This document shows, piece after piece, positions 59,401 to 64,000 of a stretch of 64,000 nucleotides of DNA. The position numbers were made by a program, and so were the translations under genes. This DNA is from Hyperoodon ampullatus (Eukaryota; Chordata; Mammalia; Artiodactyla; Ziphiidae): positions 248,001 to 312,000 of the forward strand of contig CATKHW010000390.1 of the NCBI GenBank assembly GCA_949752795.1, written 5' to 3'. Each line of letters opens with the position of its first letter. Position 1 is the stretch's first letter. The notes under the pieces were generated by a model, which was not told the origin of the DNA, made no database searches, and was given only the letters and a program-made list of their open reading frames with translations.

Positions 59401-61139
59401 GTTGAGGAAAGGCAAGGAGGCAGACTTGAAATCGAGGCAGAATAGCAGGAAACAGATTTCAAGAGGTACATTGGAATCGCCTTTAAAGCACAGGAAGAGG
59501 GGCACAACTTCGACAATGATGCACTTGGCCAAAAAGGGCGTATGCGTTTTCTCCTGAATATATTCAGGAGAAAACGCATACGCCCTTTTTGGCCAAGCAA
59601 GCAACCGGGCAATGCAAATCTGCACTACAAAGAAGTATCACTTCCCACCGGTCAAAAGGGACATCCACAAAATGTGTAAAATCCAGAAAGGCAAGACAGG
59701 CCCTGGAGAACAGGGAGCCTTGTTATGCTGATGGGCGGGATGTAAATTGCCAACTGCCTCTCTGGAGGAGTGCATTGTGTTCCCTAAAACAAGTAAACAA
59801 CAGAGCTACAGAGCCAAGGGCACTTCCAGTCTAGGGAATATACCTTGGGAAAACTGAAAATCAAAAAGACAGAACCACCCCAAAATTTACGGCTGCACTG
59901 CTTACAAGGACCTAAACTTTGATACACCTTAAGTATCCCAGGAAATATAAAAAAGGTTCAAAAAATTGTGGTACTTACTTACGGTGGAATATCCCTCAGC
60001 CATGAAATCAATGTAATAAGACCAGTAGCAGCAAAATGGGTGGATTCAGGTACGATGATTCTAAGTGAAATAAGTCACACAGAAAAAGAAACTTATCATA
60101 AGATATCACTTATGAAGATCCTATAAACATGGCTACACTTGAACTGAGTTAGGAAAGAGAACAGTGTCTCACATTTAGAAAACACTCTTATGCCTGCTTA
60201 AGGGGGAAGGAGAGGTGGGGTGATGCATAAAACCAGAGTTTGATAGAAGCACAAGTACCGTTCCAAAAACCTACTATGGAATACACAAGACCTACACCTT
60301 CCTCAGTGAAAGGGACTCAAAACACCATATTTCCCGCAGAGGAATATATCTGACTCGTAAGAATCTTAAAACCTATGTATTGATATGTCTCCATAAGGGA
60401 ATCAAGTGTGTCTAGACTGGCATAAACATGGCAGCGAGAATCAGCTCAAACCCACTATAAAAAGGAATTTCAAAAACAAAACAAAAAAACTGGGAAATTC
60501 TTTACAATTCCTTCAGGGTCCCTGATGAAACCTGGAATGACCCTATCTACAACGACAGCTGGATGTGGCATAAGGAAGGAGACTTGGGACTGAGAGGTTT
60601 GGTGAGATAGGGTGAGCAAATGCAGACCCTTTAAATCACAAATGCCTGACACCCATTCCATGGGCCCCAACTCTCCAGGTTGAAGGGAATATTACTACAG
60701 CTATAACATGTACGGGAAACCTAGAGAACGGACACACTGTGAATACGAAAGGTTTCTAAAACTCAACGAATAGTCCCTCTCCTGGTGCTCCCGTTTGACT
60801 TTTCATCTGCTTTACTATCAACCTCCCAACGTGGAGAGACAGCCCCTTTAACCTCCTGGTTCACACAGGTTGCCAATTTGCCAGAGGATGAAAGGGAAGA
60901 GGGAGAACCAATGAGAGAGTAGCTGTTAGGCATTTGGACGGGCACATATCACTGTAATTTCCAGGCAGGAAGAAGAATTAACCAAAGTCTCAGCCACCCA
61001 CCGGGAACCAGTATAGGTCCTGAACCAAAATTTTGGACTTGCGGTCAGCTCACCAAAAACGAGTTGAAAAATGTAGCTCAGGGGCACAGCAATTCACAAA
61101 CTGGCCGAGTAATAAAGGACAACTATCGTCCAAAAATCT
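59401..61139 (+). repeat. Satellite monomer R6 (1,739 bp)
   Basis: Perfect palindrome 59524-59597. AACTTTGATACACCTTAAG (59915) is shared with R8 only. The LINE-1-derived frame is broken here by ATAAAAAAGGTTC, which removes a methionine codon. Confidence 0.92.
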
Positions 61140-62877
61140 GTTGAGGGAAGGCAACGAGGTGGACTTGAAAGCGAGTCAGAATAGCAGGAAATAGATTTCA
61201 AGAAGTACGTTGGAATCGCCTTTAAAGCACAGGAAGAGGGGCACAACTTCGACAATGATGCACTTGCCCAAAAAGGGCGTATGCGTTTTCTCCTGAATAT
61301 ATTCAGGAGAAAACGCATACGCCCTTTTTGGCCAAGCAAGCAAGCGGGCAATGCAAATCTGCAATACAAAGTAGTATCACTTCCGACCGGTCAAAAGGGA
61401 CATCCACAAAATGTGTAAAAACCAGAAAGGCAAGACAGGCCCTGGAGAACAGGGAGCCTTGTTATGCTGATTGGCGGGATGTAAATTGCCAACTGCCTCT
61501 CTGGAGGAGTGCATTGTGTTCCCTAAAACAAGTAAAGAACAGAGCTACAGAGCCAAGGGCACTTCCAGTCTAGGGAATATACCTTGGGAAAACTGATAAT
61601 CAATAAGACAGAGCCACCCCAAAATTTAGGGCTGCACTGCTTACAAGGACCTCAACTTGGGTACACCTTAAATATCCCAGGAAATATAAAAATGGTTCAA
61701 AAAACTGTGGTACTTACGTACGATGGAATATCCCTCAGCCATGAAATCAATGTCATAAGACCAGTAGTAGCAAAATGGGTGGATTCAGGTTCGGGGATTC
61801 TAAGTGAAATAAGTCACACAGAAAAAGAAACTTATCATAAGATATCACTTAAGAAGATCCTATAAACATGGCTACACTTGAACTGAGTTAGGAAAGAGAA
61901 CAGTGTCTCATATTTAGAAAACACACTTATGCCTGCTTAAGGGGGAAGGAGAGGTGGGGTGATGCATACAACCAGAGTTTGATATAAGCACAGGTACCGT
62001 TCCAAAAACCAACTATGGAATAGACAAGACCTACACATTCCTCAGTGAAAGGGACTCAAAACCCCATATTTCCCGCAGAGGAATATATCAGACTAGTAAG
62101 AATCTTAAAACCTATGTATTGATATGTCTCCGTAAGGGAATCAAGTGTGTCTAGACTGGCATAAATATGGCAGCGGGAATCAGCTCAAGCCCACTATAAA
62201 AAGGAATTTCAAAAACAAAATTAAAAAACTGGGAAATTCTTTACAATTCCTTCAGGGTCTCTGATGAAACCTGGAATGACCCTATCTACAACGACAGCTG
62301 GATGTGGCATAAGGAGGGACACTTGGGATTGATACGATTGGTGAGATTGGGTGAGGAAATGCAGACCCTTTAAAGCACAAATTCCTGGCTCCCATTACAT
62401 GGGTCCCAACTCTCCAGGTTGAAGGGAATATTACTACAGCTATAACATGTACGGGAAACCTAGAGAACGGACACACTGTGAATATGAAAGGTTTCTAAAC
62501 ACAACGAATAGTCCCTCTCCTGGTGCTCCGGTTTGACTTTCCATCTGCTTTACTATCAACCTCCCAACTTGGAGAGACAGCCCCTTTAACCTCCTGGTTC
62601 GCACAGGTTTCCAATTTGGCAGAGGATGAAAGGGAAGAGGGAGAACCAATGAGAGAGTAGCTGTTAGGCATTTGGACAGGCACATATCACTGTAATTTCC
62701 AGGCAGGAAGAAGAATTAACCAAAGTCTCAGCCACCCACCGGGAACCAGTATAGGTCCTGAAGCAAAATTTTGGACTTGCGGTCAGCTCACCAAAAACAA
62801 GTTGAAAAATGGAGCTCAGGGGCACAGCAATTCACAAACTGGCCGAGTAATAAAGGACAACTATCGTCCAAAAATGT
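61140..62877 (+). repeat. Satellite monomer R7 (1,738 bp)
   Basis: Palindrome 61263-61336 with one mismatch (CTTGCCCAAA). Otherwise a close relative of R5, about 3,478 bp downstream of it. Confidence 0.92.
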
Positions 62878-64000
62878 GTTGAGGAAAGGCAATGAGGTGT
62901 ACTTGAATGCGAGTCAGAAGAACAGGAAACAGATTTCAAGATGTACGTTGGAATCGCCTTTAAAGCACAGGAAGAGGTGCACAACTTCGACAATGATGCA
63001 ATTGGCCAAAAAGTGTGTATTCATTTTCTCCTGAATATATTCAGGAGAAAAGGCATACGCCCTTTTTGGCCAAGCAAGCAAGCGGGCAATGCAAATCTGC
63101 ACTACAAAGAAGTATCACTTCCCACCGGTCAAAAGGGACATCCACAAAATGTGTAAAAACCAGAAATGCAAGACAGGCCCTGGAGAACTGGGAGCCTTGT
63201 TATGCTGATGGGCGGGATGTAAATTGCCAACTGCCTCTCTGGAGGAGTGCATTGTGTTCCCTAAAACAAGTAAAGAACAGAGCTACAGAGCCAAGGGCAC
63301 TTCCAGTCTAGGGAATATACCTTGGGAAAACTGAAAATCAATAAGACAGAGCCACACCAAAATTTAGGGCTGCACTGCTTACAAGGACCTCAACTTTGAT
63401 ACACCTTAAGTATCCCAGGAAATACAAAAATGGTTCAAAAAATTGTGGTACTTACGTACGATGGAATATCCCTCAGCCATGAAATCAATGTCATAAGACC
63501 AGTAGCAGCAAAATGGGTGGATTCAGGTACGATGATTCTAAGTGAAATAAGTCACACAGAAAAAGAAACTTATCATAAGATATCACTTATGAAGATCCTA
63601 AAAACATGGCTACACTTGAACTGAGTTAGGAAAGAGAACAGAGTCTCACATTTAGAAAACACTCTTATGCCTGCTTAAGGGGGAAGGAGAGATGGGGTGA
63701 TGCATAAAACCAGAGTTTGATATAAGCACAGGTACCGTTCCAAAAACCAACTATGGAATAGACAAGACCTACACCTTCCTCAGTGAAAGGGACTCAAAAC
63801 CCCATATTTCCCGCAGAGGAATATATCTGACTAGTAAGAATCTTAAAACCTATGTATTGATATGTCTCCGTAAGGGAGTCAAGTGTGTCTAGACTGACAT
63901 AAACATGGCAGCGAGAATCAGCTCAAACCCACTATAAAAATGAATTTCAAAAACAAAACAAAAAAACTGGGAAATTCTTTACAATTCCTTCAGGGTCTCT
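62878..64000 (+). repeat. Satellite monomer R8, cut by window end
   Basis: The palindrome region 63001-63074 carries several left-arm changes (AAGTGTGTATTCATTTTC). Shares the AACTTTGATACACC variant (63393) with R6. The last bases correspond to offset ~1,120. Confidence 0.92.

Larger units (their letters stand above)
49664..64000 (+). repeat. Satellite array, right block
   Basis: Satellite resumes at ATAAGATATCACTTATGAAG, offset ~696, in the same orientation as the left blocks. Phase motifs are at 50712, 52448, 54185 (GTTGAGGG changed to TTTTGAGGG), 55923, 57662, 59401, 61140 and 62878. The first ~2 kb is moderately diverged and the remainder canonical, running off the end of the window. Confidence 0.93.

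Overview
The window is non-coding repetitive DNA from a mammalian nuclear genome, almost certainly a cetacean. Two things support this. First, a tandem satellite with a 1,738/1,739-bp monomer fills both ends of the window, which fits the length I recall for the 'common cetacean satellite' (about 1.75 kb in most whales, shorter in dolphins). Second, a tRNA-derived SINE at 34658-34868 has the CHR type known from whales, hippos and ruminants, in what I recognise as the cetacean form. I find no intact protein gene, rRNA, tRNA gene, CRISPR array or bacterial feature. The many short open frames repeat once per satellite or minisatellite unit and are by-products of the repeats.

Layout: (1) 1-23470: 13 complete head-to-tail monomers plus a truncated one, all on one strand. 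(2) 23471-30389: a non-satellite island. It holds two copies of a ~650-bp unidentified GC-rich segment, three LINE-1 3'-end fragments, a short 65-71-bp tandem repeat, and a decayed class I (gammaretrovirus-like) endogenous retrovirus with broken pol and env remnants. (3) 30390-34881: old, diverged satellite monomers, the last interrupted by the SINE. (4) 34886-49663: a 14.8-kb minisatellite of ~25-bp units with multi-kilobase internal duplications, sitting inside a satellite monomer. (5) 49664-64000: satellite again, diverged for the first ~2 kb and then canonical to the end.

Monomer anatomy, taking position 1 as the GTTGAGGGAAGG motif: ~1-123 unidentified; 124-197 a 74-bp palindrome with 37-bp arms; ~190-1090 derived from the 3' end of a LINE-1 (end of ORF2, 3'UTR and A-rich tail); ~1090-1739 unidentified. 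The satellite is therefore a chimera, about half LINE-1. The diverged monomers at 30.4-34.6 kb look closest to LINE-1 and probably preserve early forms.

Nothing here works together as an operon or pathway. The interest lies in how the repeats were born, duplicated and homogenised: the palindrome and its deletion, a fresh tandem duplication, two-monomer higher-order repeats, and a minisatellite that may have grown from the satellite's own sequence. All alignments were made by eye, so identity statements are qualitative.
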